Notes: generated by a model not told the origin, from the sequence alone. Positions 18,800-27,057 are shown, numbered from the stretch's first letter. The stretch is 51,815 nt of DNA from Candidatus Woesearchaeota archaeon CG10_big_fil_rev_8_21_14_0_10_44_13 (GCA_002762985.1 PCXZ01000029.1:1-51815), one strand, 5' to 3'. Numbers and translations are program-made.

Positions 18800-19573
18800 T
18801 CAGATGCAGGCTCCGTCCTCGCAGCCGTCATCGCATTCCATATTCTGGGTCTTGCACCTGCTGTCTGCGTCGCAGTAATATTCCTTGACTATGGTCGAGC
18901 TTGCGCAATAGTCGCTTATGCCAAGGACAGATATGCCGTCATCGCATTCCCCTTTCGTGAACTCGTCCTTTCCGCTGTCTGAATCAGAGCAGCTTCCTGT
19001 GTCTGAGCTATCTGTATCTTCATCGCTGCTTGAGCCGCTTCCGCTCGGAGTCGATGAGGCGGGTTTTGCGTTCGCGTCAGGCGACAAGGCGACATTATTG
19101 AACCTGTTCTTCTCGCCGATCTTGTTGTCTTTGTCTACGAATATCTCTGCCCTGTATTTTCCTTCGCTCTCAAAGGTATATGTAAGTTCTATCCTTGTCT
19201 TGTTGTTGGGATAAAGTATATCGCCATAGGTCTTTGTCTCGTCCTTCCACTCTGTGCCGTCCTTTGTTATCCTTATATTGTAATCGAAGCCGTCTATCGC
19301 TTCCCTGCCGACATTCACGACGATTATCTTCAGATCGGTCGGAACCCTCAGCTCGGGATTCACTGTCGACCAATAGACCCTTTCAACATTGAGGTCTTTT
19401 GCAGGAGAGCTCGTATCAACCACTGGCTGTGTCCCTGTCGGTGCCTCAGTATCATTTCCTGCTGCCACCGGCTGGTTGTTATTCGAGCCTATCACTGTCG
19501 AAGGCTTCTTCTCGCAGCCCAGAACGCCAATCAAAAGAAAAAGCGTAAACAACAAAATCAATATTTTCTTCAT
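18800..19573 (-). CDS. lipoprotein with CARDB-like domain and Cys-rich tail
   Basis: A 257-residue protein with a lipoprotein signal: KKILILLFTLFLLIGVLGC (lipobox ending at Cys20). A Thr/Pro-rich linker leads to one CARDB-like beta domain (about 63-165; DLKIIVVNVGREAIDGFDY, GEKNRFNNVA), then a Ser/Asp/Gly-rich linker and a C-terminal domain with about eight cysteines that may form disulfides. A strong ribosome site AGGAGGTG lies seven bases before the ATG, so this gene has a real leader. Surface-exposed; function unknown. Confidence 0.75.
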   Translation of the reverse strand: MKKILILLFTLFLLIGVLGCEKKPSTVIGSNNNQPVAAGNDTEAPTGTQPVVDTSSPAKDLNVERVYWSTVNPELRVPTDLKIIVVNVGREAIDGFDYNIRITKDGTEWKDETKTYGDILYPNNKTRIELTYTFESEGKYRAEIFVDKDNKIGEKNRFNNVALSPDANAKPASSTPSGSGSSSDEDTDSSDTGSCSDSDSGKDEFTKGECDDGISVLGISDYCASSTIVKEYYCDADSRCKTQNMECDDGCEDGACI

Positions 19574-19736
19574 TATAACACCTCCTAGTGAGCCATTAGC
19601 TCTTAAGATTAGAGTAAAGGGAGAGTAATAAAACTCAGTATAAATAGTTTTTGTTTTGTGCGATTTGGATGGAAGCTATGGGAAAGCTGTTAAAACAGAA
19701 TTATTTATAAATAATTAGGCATTCAGGGCTTTGAGT

Positions 19737-19845
19737 ACTGAAAATCGAGTGCGAATCAAGGACATAGTCCGCAGATGAGCCTCTGATTTTCAGTCTTTTC
19801 AAAAGCCTTTTTCAATACATTTATCCGAGTATCGGCTTTTGAAAA
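19737..19845. repeat. two strong hairpins before tRNA-Gln (element C)
   Basis: ACTGAAAATC (19737-19746) pairs perfectly with 19785-19794, with an inner GGAC/GTCC stem. TTTTCAAAAGCC (19796-19807) pairs perfectly over 12 bases with 19834-19845, with an inner CCGA/TCGG stem. They lie in the 19574-19848 gap, directly before the tRNA. The second hairpin overlaps the position where a tRNA TATA box would lie (ATACATTTA near 19815), so it may affect tRNA transcription. Confidence 0.55.
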
Positions 19846-19848
19846 CAA

Positions 19849-20026
19849 AGCCCCGTAGTCTAGCGGCCAAGGATAGCGCTCTTTGGAAGCGTTGACGGCG
19901 GTTCGAAAGAGATGGTTACGCGCATCTCGAGCGCAAACGCAAGGTGGGCATAAAAACTTCGTTTTTAGCCCACCGAAGAAGCGGTGCATACGGCGTGTAA
20001 CATCCACGAAAGTCCGCCCGGGGCTA
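19849..20026 (+). tRNA. tRNA-Gln (UUG) with a 105-nt intron in the T-loop
   Basis: The acceptor stem AGCCCCG/CGGGGCT closes with discriminator A and no encoded CCA. The D-arm begins GTCT; the anticodon stem GCGCT/AGCGT carries loop CTTTGGA, giving anticodon UUG (Gln). The T-stem is GGCGG/CCGCC. The T-loop is interrupted after TTCGAA (19907) and resumes at T20013. Across the junction GGCGG-TTCG pairs with CGAA-CCGCC, leaving three-base bulges AAA and AGT: a bulge-helix-bulge splice motif. Splicing restores the canonical loop TTCGAAT. The intron (19908-20012) has a long internal hairpin, GGTGGGC/GCCCACC with an A/T-rich upper stem. Confidence 0.92.
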
Positions 20027-20046
20027 TCATTTTTGTCCTCATCAAA

Positions 20047-21000
20047 ATGGATCCGAAGATCAAAAAAGGAGTGGAAGAGAACATCGTGATCATATTAGCT
20101 GTGATTGCAATATTATTCTGCTCCATATTCTATATGCAGTACTCAACATACAGGAGGATAGGTCTTCTCTCAGAACAGCTTTCAGGCTCTGTAGCAGAGA
20201 TGAACCAGAAGATCAATGACACAAAGAAAAGCCTTGAAGATAGCGATGCTTTGCTCCAGCAGAACCTCGGCAGCCAGATAGATGCTGTCACAGAATCCCT
20301 TAACAAGACCAAGAAAGAGAGCCAGCAGCAGATCCAGGCATTGAGCGGACAGCTCACAGAGAGCCAGCAGCAGATAGGCGACCTTGAGAGCAAGCTGAAG
20401 AACATAAAAGTGTCAAGCTCTGATTTCTCAAGCATCGTCAAGGACGTGGTGAAGTCTGTAGTCACGATAAAGACGAACAAGGGGCAGGGCTCAGGATTCA
20501 TCGTCGACCAGGAGGGATACATAGTCACAAACTATCATGTGATAAGCGGAGTGACGAATGCAGGGGTATTCACATATGACGGGACGCTCTATCCCATAAA
20601 GCTTGTCGCCTATGACACAATATTGGATATAGCCATACTCAGGATGATCACAGACAGGAGCTTTGAGGTATTGAGCCTGGGGGATTCCCGCGATGTTAAC
20701 ACAGGAGAAAGAGTTATCGCAGTAGGCAATCCTGCCGGATTCGAATTCAGCGTCACAGAAGGCATAGTCAGCTCTGCTGAGAGGGAAGGCATCAATGGGG
20801 TCACTTACATACAGACAGATGTCCCGATAAATCCCGGCAATTCAGGAGGTCCTCTTGTGGATGCGAATGGAGATGTCATAGGCGTGAACACATTGAAGAT
20901 ATCCGGCCTTGAAGGCATAGGGTTCGCAGTCGCTATAAACGGGGCGAAATACATAATAACAAATTCCATTGAAGAGGACAAAGGAGGAGCAAATCCCTGA
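20047..21000 (+). CDS. membrane-anchored HtrA/DegP-like serine protease
   Basis: About 317 residues. An N-terminal membrane helix (about 13-31) is followed by a Gln/Ser-rich coiled coil (about 35-115), then a trypsin-like domain with the triad His (VTNYHVI), Asp (TILDIAIL) and Ser (NPGNSGGPL). No PDZ domain follows, unlike classical DegP. It probably faces outward and degrades or processes damaged surface proteins. Longer in-frame starts run into the tRNA; the ATG at 20047 is only 20 bases after the mature tRNA end, so tRNA and protease transcripts may be linked. Confidence 0.88.
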   Translation: MDPKIKKGVEENIVIILAVIAILFCSIFYMQYSTYRRIGLLSEQLSGSVAEMNQKINDTKKSLEDSDALLQQNLGSQIDAVTESLNKTKKESQQQIQALSGQLTESQQQIGDLESKLKNIKVSSSDFSSIVKDVVKSVVTIKTNKGQGSGFIVDQEGYIVTNYHVISGVTNAGVFTYDGTLYPIKLVAYDTILDIAILRMITDRSFEVLSLGDSRDVNTGERVIAVGNPAGFEFSVTEGIVSSAEREGINGVTYIQTDVPINPGNSGGPLVDANGDVIGVNTLKISGLEGIGFAVAINGAKYIITNSIEEDKGGANP

Positions 21001-21001
21001 T

Positions 21002-21745
21002 ATGGTCAAAGTCACATTTCTCGGCACGAACGGATGGTTCGACACACAGACAGGGAACACAATCTCAATCCTTATAGAAAGCTCAAGATTCTACATTGTC
21101 CTTGACGCAGGCATAGGCATCTACAAACTTAATGAATATGCAAAAAAGAAAAAGCCGGTCTATGTTTTTCTCAGCCATTTCCATCTGGATCATGTGGTGG
21201 GTCTGCATACTCTCCCCATGTATAATTCATGAAAAGAGATAAGCATAATTACGCAGAAGGGAGGGGAGAAACTCCTGAAAAGGCTAATCAATCACCCTTT
21301 TACTATGCCCTTAAAAGACCTGCCGTTCAAAATAAGGTTCATCGAAGTGCCAAAAGATATAAGAAAAATTCCTTTCGATGCAGAATTCCTTTCGATGAAA
21401 CATGCCGACCCGACCATAGGCATAAGGCTGGAGCTGGACGGGAAGATAATCTCATATTGTCCTGACACAGGATACTGCGATAACACTATAAAGCTTTCAA
21501 AGGATGCTGACCTTGTCATCGCAGAATGCGCGATAGCCGGAAAAAGCGGAAAGGAATGGCCCCATCTCAATCCTGAGGCGGGCGCGAGGATTGCAAAAGA
21601 GGCGGGCGCGAAAAAGCTTGTGATGGCCCATTTCGGAGCTGATGATTACAAGGATTTCAAGGCAAGAGACAGGGCGCAAAAAAGAGCAAGGAGGATATTC
21701 AGAAATTCTTATTCTAGCAGGGATGGCATGCAGATCAAAGTCTAG
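21002..21745 (+). pseudogene. metallo-beta-lactamase-fold hydrolase interrupted by an in-frame TGA
   Basis: The reading frame from ATG 21002 shows MVKVTFLGTNGW and the metal-binding SHFHLDH motif, then meets TGA at 21230-21232. The same frame continues without a shift (KEISIITQKG... to about 21745) and encodes the rest of the fold: YCPDTGYCDN, DLVIAECA and VMAHFGADDY. So a single codon separates two halves of an RNase Z-like/beta-lactamase-fold protein of about 247 residues. Options: nonsense mutation, sequencing error, or UGA readthrough. An ATG at 21305 could restart the second half, but that product would lack the HxHxDH site. It starts one base after the protease stop. Confidence 0.8.
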
Positions 21746-21762
21746 TATTAACAGATTAAGAG

Positions 21763-21954
21763 CTATCCGCGCGACCTGACGAATGCCTCAATGCTCCTGT
21801 CATAGGTCTTCTCAGCTTCCTTCGGGAAGCAGCATGCAGGAAGCTGGTTCTTCGAGACATGATGCTGTATGCACTCGCAGCATATCCCTTTCCTCGGGCA
21901 GCCAGGGTAAGTGCATGCGCATCTCTTCATGTTGGACTGTTTTTTGCATTCCAT
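21763..21954 (-). CDS. small Cys-rich DUF6485-like protein
   Basis: Sixty-three residues from the ATG at 21954, with an AGGTG-like ribosome site before it. The cysteine pattern (CACTYPGCPRKGICCEC, then ACCFPKEAEKTYDRS) matches the small DUF6485-type proteins of archaea and bacteria that probably bind a metal. A longer start would overlap the neighbouring lipoprotein gene. Function unknown. Confidence 0.7.
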   Translation of the reverse strand: MECKKQSNMKRCACTYPGCPRKGICCECIQHHVSKNQLPACCFPKEAEKTYDRSIEAFVRSRG

Positions 21955-21988
21955 CTTAGAACACCTGCCTTCATTATCCCAGAACGCC

Positions 21989-22711
21989 TTAATTCTGCAC
22001 AACGCTTATCAACGGCGCATCAATTGTCCCTCTCACCCTAACTTCTGTTCCTGAGAGGGTATAATTGCTGAAATACTGGACGACTTTCATCGCCTTCATG
22101 GTCTCAGCTATGTTATTGCCACCCACATAAAGCATGAAATGGTTGTTTGATACTGCCTTCAGCTTTATTACGCCTTCTCCGTCAGGGAAGATCTTGCAGC
22201 TGCCTTTTTGGGCGATATCCTTGCTGAACATGTCTGCTGCAGCAGGATTGCTGCATGGGCTTCCAACGATTATATAATCCGCCTTCTTGTAATTTTCGAC
22301 CTCGTTTGTCAGTTTTGCCTCGCCTGTCTCTACATTCTTGAAAATCAGGTAAGTCTTCATGTTCGTTACAGCTAGAACATCAGATGAAGGCGCATCGGTC
22401 CCTATGAGGTAATCCATAGTAGGGAGGAACTCATTCAGCTTCTCAAGGGTATAAGGGGGAGGAGATGTATATTCTTCTGTTTCTGCTGCAGGCTGCTGCT
22501 CCTGCACGGCTGGCGTCTGGTTCTGCTGCAATGCCTGCCCTGTTCCCTGATTCTGTCCAGGACTCTGTGCTGTATCGCTTCCGGCCGGTTGGGCTGAGCC
22601 ATCATTCCTGACAACAGTTGTGCCTTCGTCGCAGCCCTGGATGAGGAGGGATACTAACACCAGCAACATCAATAAGATGCATGCAAAGAATATTTTTGTT
22701 TTTGATGGCAT
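21989..22711 (-). CDS. lipoprotein with S-layer-like C-terminal domain
   Basis: A 240-residue protein with signal ILLMLLVLVSLLIQGC (lipobox Cys27), a Gln/Pro/Ala-rich linker (about 35-85) and a compact domain (KADYIIVGSPCSNPAAADMF, GEGVIKLKAVSN, LYVGGNNIAETMKAMKVV) like a repeat found in archaeal S-layer proteins. A TATA box near 22733-22741 supports the start. Probably a cell-surface lipoprotein; partner unknown. Confidence 0.7.
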   Translation of the reverse strand: MPSKTKIFFACILLMLLVLVSLLIQGCDEGTTVVRNDGSAQPAGSDTAQSPGQNQGTGQALQQNQTPAVQEQQPAAETEEYTSPPPYTLEKLNEFLPTMDYLIGTDAPSSDVLAVTNMKTYLIFKNVETGEAKLTNEVENYKKADYIIVGSPCSNPAAADMFSKDIAQKGSCKIFPDGEGVIKLKAVSNNHFMLYVGGNNIAETMKAMKVVQYFSNYTLSGTEVRVRGTIDAPLISVVQN

Positions 22712-22822
22712 ATCATATAATCATCTTCCGAAGTATTTAAAGTTTTCTAAGGTTTTGAATGGGTTGTAAGGTTTGTACGAAAAACCACAAGCTTTTTATT
22801 TGCGCTTTCTTATTCTGATAGC

Positions 22823-23188
22823 ATGAAGAAAATTCCCGGAGACCAGGAGCTGAAGCAGGTGATTCTCCTGAGAAAAGACCTCAACCTTCCGGTAGGCAAG
22901 GCTGGAGCGCAATGCGCGCATGCTTCTGTCGAAGCCGCTTTCTATTCTGACAAGAAGATTGTCGAGCAGTGGAGGAACAATGGGGCGAAGAAGGTTGTCC
23001 TGAAGGTAGCTGATGAGAAAGAATTGCTCAAATACCTGCAGCTTGCGAAAGATTACGGCCTTAAGACTGCATTGATAACAGATGCGGGAAAAACAGTGAT
23101 CACTCCCGGCACAAAGACGTGCGTCGGGATAGGGCCTGATGATGAAGAGAAGATAGATGGTGTTACAGGGGAACTTCCTATATACTAA
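22823..23188 (+). CDS. pth2: peptidyl-tRNA hydrolase 2
   Basis: A 121-residue archaeal/eukaryal-type Pth2 that releases peptides from drop-off peptidyl-tRNA. Signature segments: LRKDLNLPVGKAGAQCAHAS, DAGKTVITPGT and CVGIGPDDEEKIDGVTGELPIY. TATA-like GCTTTTTATT about 27 bases before the ATG supports a leaderless start. Its 3' end overlaps the convergent riboflavin kinase gene by four bases. Confidence 0.95.
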   Translation: MKKIPGDQELKQVILLRKDLNLPVGKAGAQCAHASVEAAFYSDKKIVEQWRNNGAKKVVLKVADEKELLKYLQLAKDYGLKTALITDAGKTVITPGTKTCVGIGPDDEEKIDGVTGELPIY

Positions 23189-23838
23189 ACCACAATCCTC
23201 ACTTCATCCCCATCCTTAAGGCTCATCTTCTCCCTGAGATAATCCGGAGCGATAATCTCCACAATATCCTCCCCATGCACTGTCCTGAAAGGCAGGATGA
23301 CTGCCCCCACAATGCTTTTCCCGTTAGCATCTATCTTCGCCTTGCTGCATTTCAATCCGCCGAATGTCTTCTTCTTTGTTGAGAACCCTTCGATAAGGAT
23401 GAAATTCGGGAGTTTCCTCACAAGATTTCCTGTCTTCACATCCACCTTTATGTTCAATGTCCCGGGATAAGGCAGGAAATTCAGCTTGTTCCTGAACTGC
23501 TTCTTGTATCCCTTAAGCCCCACAAAATAGCCGCCCTGGCCGAGGCCAGTGATCAGCTTCCCTGAGAAGCTTATCTTCTTCTTTGAGAATATGCCGCTCA
23601 ATTCATCGTATTTCTGCTTCAGGAGGGCTCTCCCATCAGGAGTCAGCCTGACGAGCTGGCCGTCGGCAAATACCTTCCTCCTGACAAGACCTTCCTTCTC
23701 AATCTCCTGCAGAAGCCTCGATGCGGACTGCTGGCTCATGCCTATCCTCTCGGAAAGCTTAGGGGTGGATATTCTCACCTCGTCAAAAAGGCCATGCCTA
23801 GCTATCTCCATCAGAACAGATGTATATTTTTCCCCCAT
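23185..23838 (-). CDS. ribK: CTP-dependent riboflavin kinase with DNA-binding domain (RbkR)
   Basis: A 217-residue bifunctional protein. Residues 1-75 are a winged helix (LSERIGMSQQSASRLLQEIEKEG); residues 85-217 are the archaeal CTP-dependent riboflavin kinase (GYFVGLKGYKKQF, LPYPGTLNIKVD, IIAPDYLREKMSLKDGDEV). The family makes FMN and can repress riboflavin genes. The TATA box near 23860 gives a short leader. No riboflavin genes are adjacent, so its targets are outside the window. Confidence 0.92.
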   Translation of the reverse strand: MGEKYTSVLMEIARHGLFDEVRISTPKLSERIGMSQQSASRLLQEIEKEGLVRRKVFADGQLVRLTPDGRALLKQKYDELSGIFSKKKISFSGKLITGLGQGGYFVGLKGYKKQFRNKLNFLPYPGTLNIKVDVKTGNLVRKLPNFILIEGFSTKKKTFGGLKCSKAKIDANGKSIVGAVILPFRTVHGEDIVEIIAPDYLREKMSLKDGDEVRIVV

Positions 23839-23883
23839 GCTACTCAGAAATAAGTATGCAGATATAAAGATTGCGGTTGGAGG

Positions 23884-24113
23884 GGCTCTGTCCTAAATCT
23901 CGCTTCGCTCGGGTTAGAATAGATAATCCCGACTCGCAAGCTCGTCTGGGATTATCAGTATTGTCAAGCTGCGCTTGACAATCAGCGGCTCGGCTCTGGT
24001 TGTAAAAACTGAAGAGCGGCACCTCCCCGGATGGGGCGTCCCCTTCCGCTTGAGGCTGTTTTTATCGATAGAGCCTCACAATATTGCTGCTAACCTACAT
24101 TTAGGACAGAGCC
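23884..24113. mobile_element. multi-hairpin element D with 15-bp terminal inverted repeats
   Basis: GGCTCTGTCCTAAAT at 23884-23898 is exactly inverted at 24099-24113. Between them are successive hairpins: ATAATCCC/GGGATTAT with inner GAC/GTC, a perfect 10-bp ATTGTCAAGC/GCTTGACAAT stem, and AAAAAC/GTTTTT enclosing CCCC/GGGG and GCGG/CCGC. No gene inside. The terminal repeats suggest a MITE-like element, but no flanking target duplication was identified. It covers most of the 23839-24188 gap, ending near the promoter of the aspartokinase gene. Confidence 0.5.
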
Positions 24114-24188
24114 AGTTGGAGGCCATAAGGACAGGAATTACGGATTTCGGAGTTAAATTTATTAAACACCCCTGATAACGCAATAAAA

Positions 24189-25520
24189 ATGACAATCATC
24201 ATGAAGTTCGGGGGGACATCTGTAGGAAGCGTTGCAGCTGTACAGAACGTCCATAAGATAGTTAAAGAAAGGCTGGATAAAGCGCCCATAGTGGTAGTAT
24301 CCGCATTATCAGGCATTACTGACGCATTGATAAAAAGCGCGAAGGATGCAGAGCAGGGAAGGATAGACGATTCTGCGATCAGGAAAAAGCATAATGACCT
24401 GCTCAAAGGGCTTGGGCTTGATGATGGCCTTGTTGATGACGAGCTTTCTGAGCTCCTGGAAGTGCTGAAGACTATCGCAGAAGAAGGCCTGACAAAAAGA
24501 TCATTGGATCATGTGCAGTCATTCGGTGAGAGGATGTCCTCGAAGATAGTCGCAGCTTACATGACAAAAAAAGGGATGAATGCAAGGGCATTGAATTCTT
24601 ATGATGTGGGCCTTGTCACTGATTCGAATTTCACAGAAGCGGAGATCGACAGCTGCTCTTATGAGAACCTGAAAAAGAATCCTCTGCTGAAAGAGAAAGG
24701 CATAGTGAATGTTGTTACGGGCTATATCGCAAAGGACCACAAAGGGGATATAACCACTCTCGGCAGGGGAGGCTCTGATTTCACTGCCGCGATAATAGGC
24801 GCAGCGCTTGACGCTGAAGAGGTCCAGATATGGACTGATGTGGACGGCATACTGACATCTGATCCGAAGATAGTCAAGAATGCTGTCACGATAGATGAGA
24901 TATCGTTTGAGGAGGCTGCAGAGCTAGCATACTTCGGGGCAAAGGTCGTGCATCCTAAGACGATAATCCCTGCAACAGAGAATAACATCCCTGTCCTCGT
25001 GCTCAACACGCATAATCCCTCGCACAAAGGCACGAGGATAGTGAAGAGCGCAAGAGATGCTGAACATGGCATATTCAAGGCGATCTCATCAAAGAAGAAC
25101 GTAACGATAATAAGGATAGTCTCATCAAGGATGCTCGGGGTGTATGGGTTTCTCGCAGTGATATTTGACATATTCAGGAACCACAAGATCGCCGTAGACA
25201 TGGTCTCTACATCCGAGATCTCTGTGTCAGTCAGTGTCGGGAGCAAGGATGATATAGGGCCGCTCATAGAGGACCTGGAGAAGATAGGCAGCATAGAGGT
25301 AAGGAAAAAAAGGGCGATAGTATGCATAGTCGGCAAGGGCATGAAGAATATCCCCGGCGTCTCAGGAAAGATATTCTCAGTCTGCGGCGATGAGAAGATA
25401 AACGTCGAGATGATATCCCAGGGCGCTTCGCAGGTGAACATGGGTTTCATAGTGGACGAGGGGGATGCTGACAGGATAGTCGTCGCACTGCACAGGGAAC
25501 TCATAGAGAAACGCAGATAG
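24189..25520 (+). CDS. lysC: aspartate kinase
   Basis: A 443-residue aspartokinase, the first step from aspartate to lysine, threonine and methionine. Motifs: KFGGTSVG at the N-terminus, GRGGSDFTAA (about 195), WTDVDGILTSDP (about 216) and two ACT domains at the C-terminus (MLGVYGFLAVIFDIF and SVGSKDDI; VNMGFIVDEGD). An AT-rich box GTTAAATTTATTAAAC (24152-24167) precedes the ATG by about 30 bases. It heads the lysine cluster; ACT domains point to feedback control, most likely by lysine. Confidence 0.95.
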   Translation: MTIIMKFGGTSVGSVAAVQNVHKIVKERLDKAPIVVVSALSGITDALIKSAKDAEQGRIDDSAIRKKHNDLLKGLGLDDGLVDDELSELLEVLKTIAEEGLTKRSLDHVQSFGERMSSKIVAAYMTKKGMNARALNSYDVGLVTDSNFTEAEIDSCSYENLKKNPLLKEKGIVNVVTGYIAKDHKGDITTLGRGGSDFTAAIIGAALDAEEVQIWTDVDGILTSDPKIVKNAVTIDEISFEEAAELAYFGAKVVHPKTIIPATENNIPVLVLNTHNPSHKGTRIVKSARDAEHGIFKAISSKKNVTIIRIVSSRMLGVYGFLAVIFDIFRNHKIAVDMVSTSEISVSVSVGSKDDIGPLIEDLEKIGSIEVRKKRAIVCIVGKGMKNIPGVSGKIFSVCGDEKINVEMISQGASQVNMGFIVDEGDADRIVVALHRELIEKRR

Positions 25521-25584
25521 GCCAGGATTGATCCATAATTTGATCGATCCATGATTTTTATGATTATTTGTTAACTCTCTTCTT

Positions 25585-25639
25585 TTACGAAATTCGTAAT
25601 TTAATTGAAAATAATCGTAAAAAAGCGAAATATTTATAT
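25585..25639. promoter_or_regulatory. candidate Lrp operator and TATA box
   Basis: TTACGAAATTCGTAA (25585-25599) is a perfect 15-bp palindrome. A further half site ATCGTAA lies 21 bases (two helical turns) downstream at 25614-25620, followed by a TATA box (TTTATATA near 25631-25638). The site sits just before the Lrp gene and between lysC and dapB, as expected for autoregulation by a lysine-responsive Lrp protein. Confidence 0.5.
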
Positions 25640-25659
25640 ACAAATTAGTATAAACGGGC

Positions 25660-26193
25660 ATGAGGCAGACGGGAGAGGCAGAGGGGGTTGAAGGAATCGG
25701 TCAGAGAAATCATTTTGGAGAGTGTTGTCCGGAGAGTGTTGATATGGCCTCAAGGTCAGAGAATCCAGGAACAGAAAAAACAGGCAATAAATCGTCCAGA
25801 GATGACGAGATAGTCAGGATGCTGAGCAAGAACAGCAGGACGTCTTTCATGAAAATCGCCGAACAGATTGGCGTATCTGAAGGCGCTGTCAGGAGCAGGG
25901 TCAGGAATCTCCTGAAAAGAGGAGTGATAAAGAGGTTCACATTGGAGTTGGGGCATAAGGCCAATGCGCTGATCCTTGTCAGCGTAAGGACGGGTGTGAG
26001 CAGCGAGAAGATTGCAGCAAGGATAAAGCATATGGGCGCTTCATGCGTCTTTGAAGTAGCAGGCAAATCGGATATAATGTGCCTTGTCGATGCGCCTTCC
26101 CTCGATGAGACAAACAGTTTCATCGACAGGATAAGGTCGATCGAAGGGGTCATATCGACAGAGACAATGCCTATACTGAAAGAGGCAACATAA
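25660..26193 (+). CDS. Lrp/AsnC-family regulator, probably LysM-like
   Basis: A 177-residue protein. A winged helix (MLSKNSRTSFMKIAEQIG, VSEGAVRSRVRNL) is followed by a RAM/ACT-like effector domain (ALILVSVRTGV, VFEVAGKSDIMCLVDA). Embedded in the lysine operon, it probably senses lysine, as LysM does in Sulfolobales. The start at 25660 fits the TATA box as a leaderless start; an ATG at 25744 gives a more typical length of about 149 residues and is the alternative. The first 28 residues are not recognisable as conserved. Confidence 0.85.
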   Translation: MRQTGEAEGVEGIGQRNHFGECCPESVDMASRSENPGTEKTGNKSSRDDEIVRMLSKNSRTSFMKIAEQIGVSEGAVRSRVRNLLKRGVIKRFTLELGHKANALILVSVRTGVSSEKIAARIKHMGASCVFEVAGKSDIMCLVDAPSLDETNSFIDRIRSIEGVISTETMPILKEAT

Positions 26194-26195
26194 GA

Positions 26196-26249
26196 ATGCA
26201 GGAGGATTTTGACGAATATATTATTGATGAGAAGGTGAAAATAAAATGA
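26196..26249 (+). CDS. 17-codon ORF overlapping the dapB start
   Basis: An ATG two bases after the Lrp stop opens a 17-residue frame (acidic start, then ending KVKIK) whose TGA overlaps the dapB ATG (ATGA). The chain stop-ATG-ATGA suggests translational coupling. It may be a coupling peptide or a lysine-sensing leader; the protein is too short to judge by content. Confidence 0.3.
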   Translation: MQEDFDEYIIDEKVKIK

Positions 26250-26992
26250 ACATTGCAATCATAGGATACGGGAAGATGGGCCATGAGATAGAGAGGATCG
26301 CAAGAGAGAGGGGCCTGAGCATAAAGGCGATAATCGACCCTAAGTCAGAGGGCGCAACAGCAAAGGAGATCAGCGAGAGATCCCTCAAAGGGGTTGATGT
26401 GGCGATAGATTTCACCCATCCGAGCATGGTCATCGGGAATGTGCAGAGTCTCGCAAGACTCAAGAAGAACATCGTCCTCGGGACAACAGGATGGTACGAC
26501 AAGACTGACGAAGTGAGAAGGATCGCGGAAAAGAACAAGGTAGGCCTCATATGGGCATCGAACTTTTCCATAGGCGTGAATGTGTTCTTCAGGATAATCG
26601 AGAGCGCCTCAATGATGATAAACAACATACCTGAATATGACATATTCTGCCACGAATTCCACCACAACCAGAAAGCTGACAGCCCGAGCGGCACAGCAAG
26701 GTCTATCGCAAACATAATCCTCAAGAATGTCGAGAGGAAGAAAGAGATGATCACAGAGACCTCAAGAGAGAAGATAAGGCCTGAGCACCTGCATGTGACG
26801 AGCACAAGGGCAGGCAGCATACCAGGGACGCATATTGTCGGGTTCGATAGCGCCGCAGACACCATAGAGCTCAAGCACATTGCAAGGGACAGGTCAGGCT
26901 TTGCGCTCGGTGCAGTGATGGCTGCAGAATGGATCAACGGAAAAAAGGGCTTCTTCAGCATAGACAGCATGATGAAGGACCTGATAAGATGA
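26246..26992 (+). CDS. dapB: 4-hydroxy-tetrahydrodipicolinate reductase
   Basis: A 248-residue NAD(P)H enzyme. It has the glycine-rich IGYGKMGHEI start, DFTHPSMV, GTTGWYD, and the catalytic signature EFHHNQKADSPSGTA with the His-His and Lys. It uses the DapA product. A GAAGGTGA ribosome site precedes the ATG. Confidence 0.95.
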   Translation: MNIAIIGYGKMGHEIERIARERGLSIKAIIDPKSEGATAKEISERSLKGVDVAIDFTHPSMVIGNVQSLARLKKNIVLGTTGWYDKTDEVRRIAEKNKVGLIWASNFSIGVNVFFRIIESASMMINNIPEYDIFCHEFHHNQKADSPSGTARSIANIILKNVERKKEMITETSREKIRPEHLHVTSTRAGSIPGTHIVGFDSAADTIELKHIARDRSGFALGAVMAAEWINGKKGFFSIDSMMKDLIR

Positions 26993-27057
26993 GGGAAAAC
27001 ATAAAAGCATAAAAGCGCACGATTAAGTGATAGGTTAAGTGATAGGGAGGTAAGAAA

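Noticed and set aside
19756-20047. Protein-coding frames across 19756-20007 (minus) and from GTG 19984 (plus)
   Set aside because: They run over the tRNA-Gln gene and its intron; the protease starts at ATG 20047.
21230-21232. Selenocysteine at the TGA
   Set aside because: No SECIS-like hairpin or Sec machinery was recognised nearby, and beta-lactamase-fold proteins do not normally carry Sec at this place.
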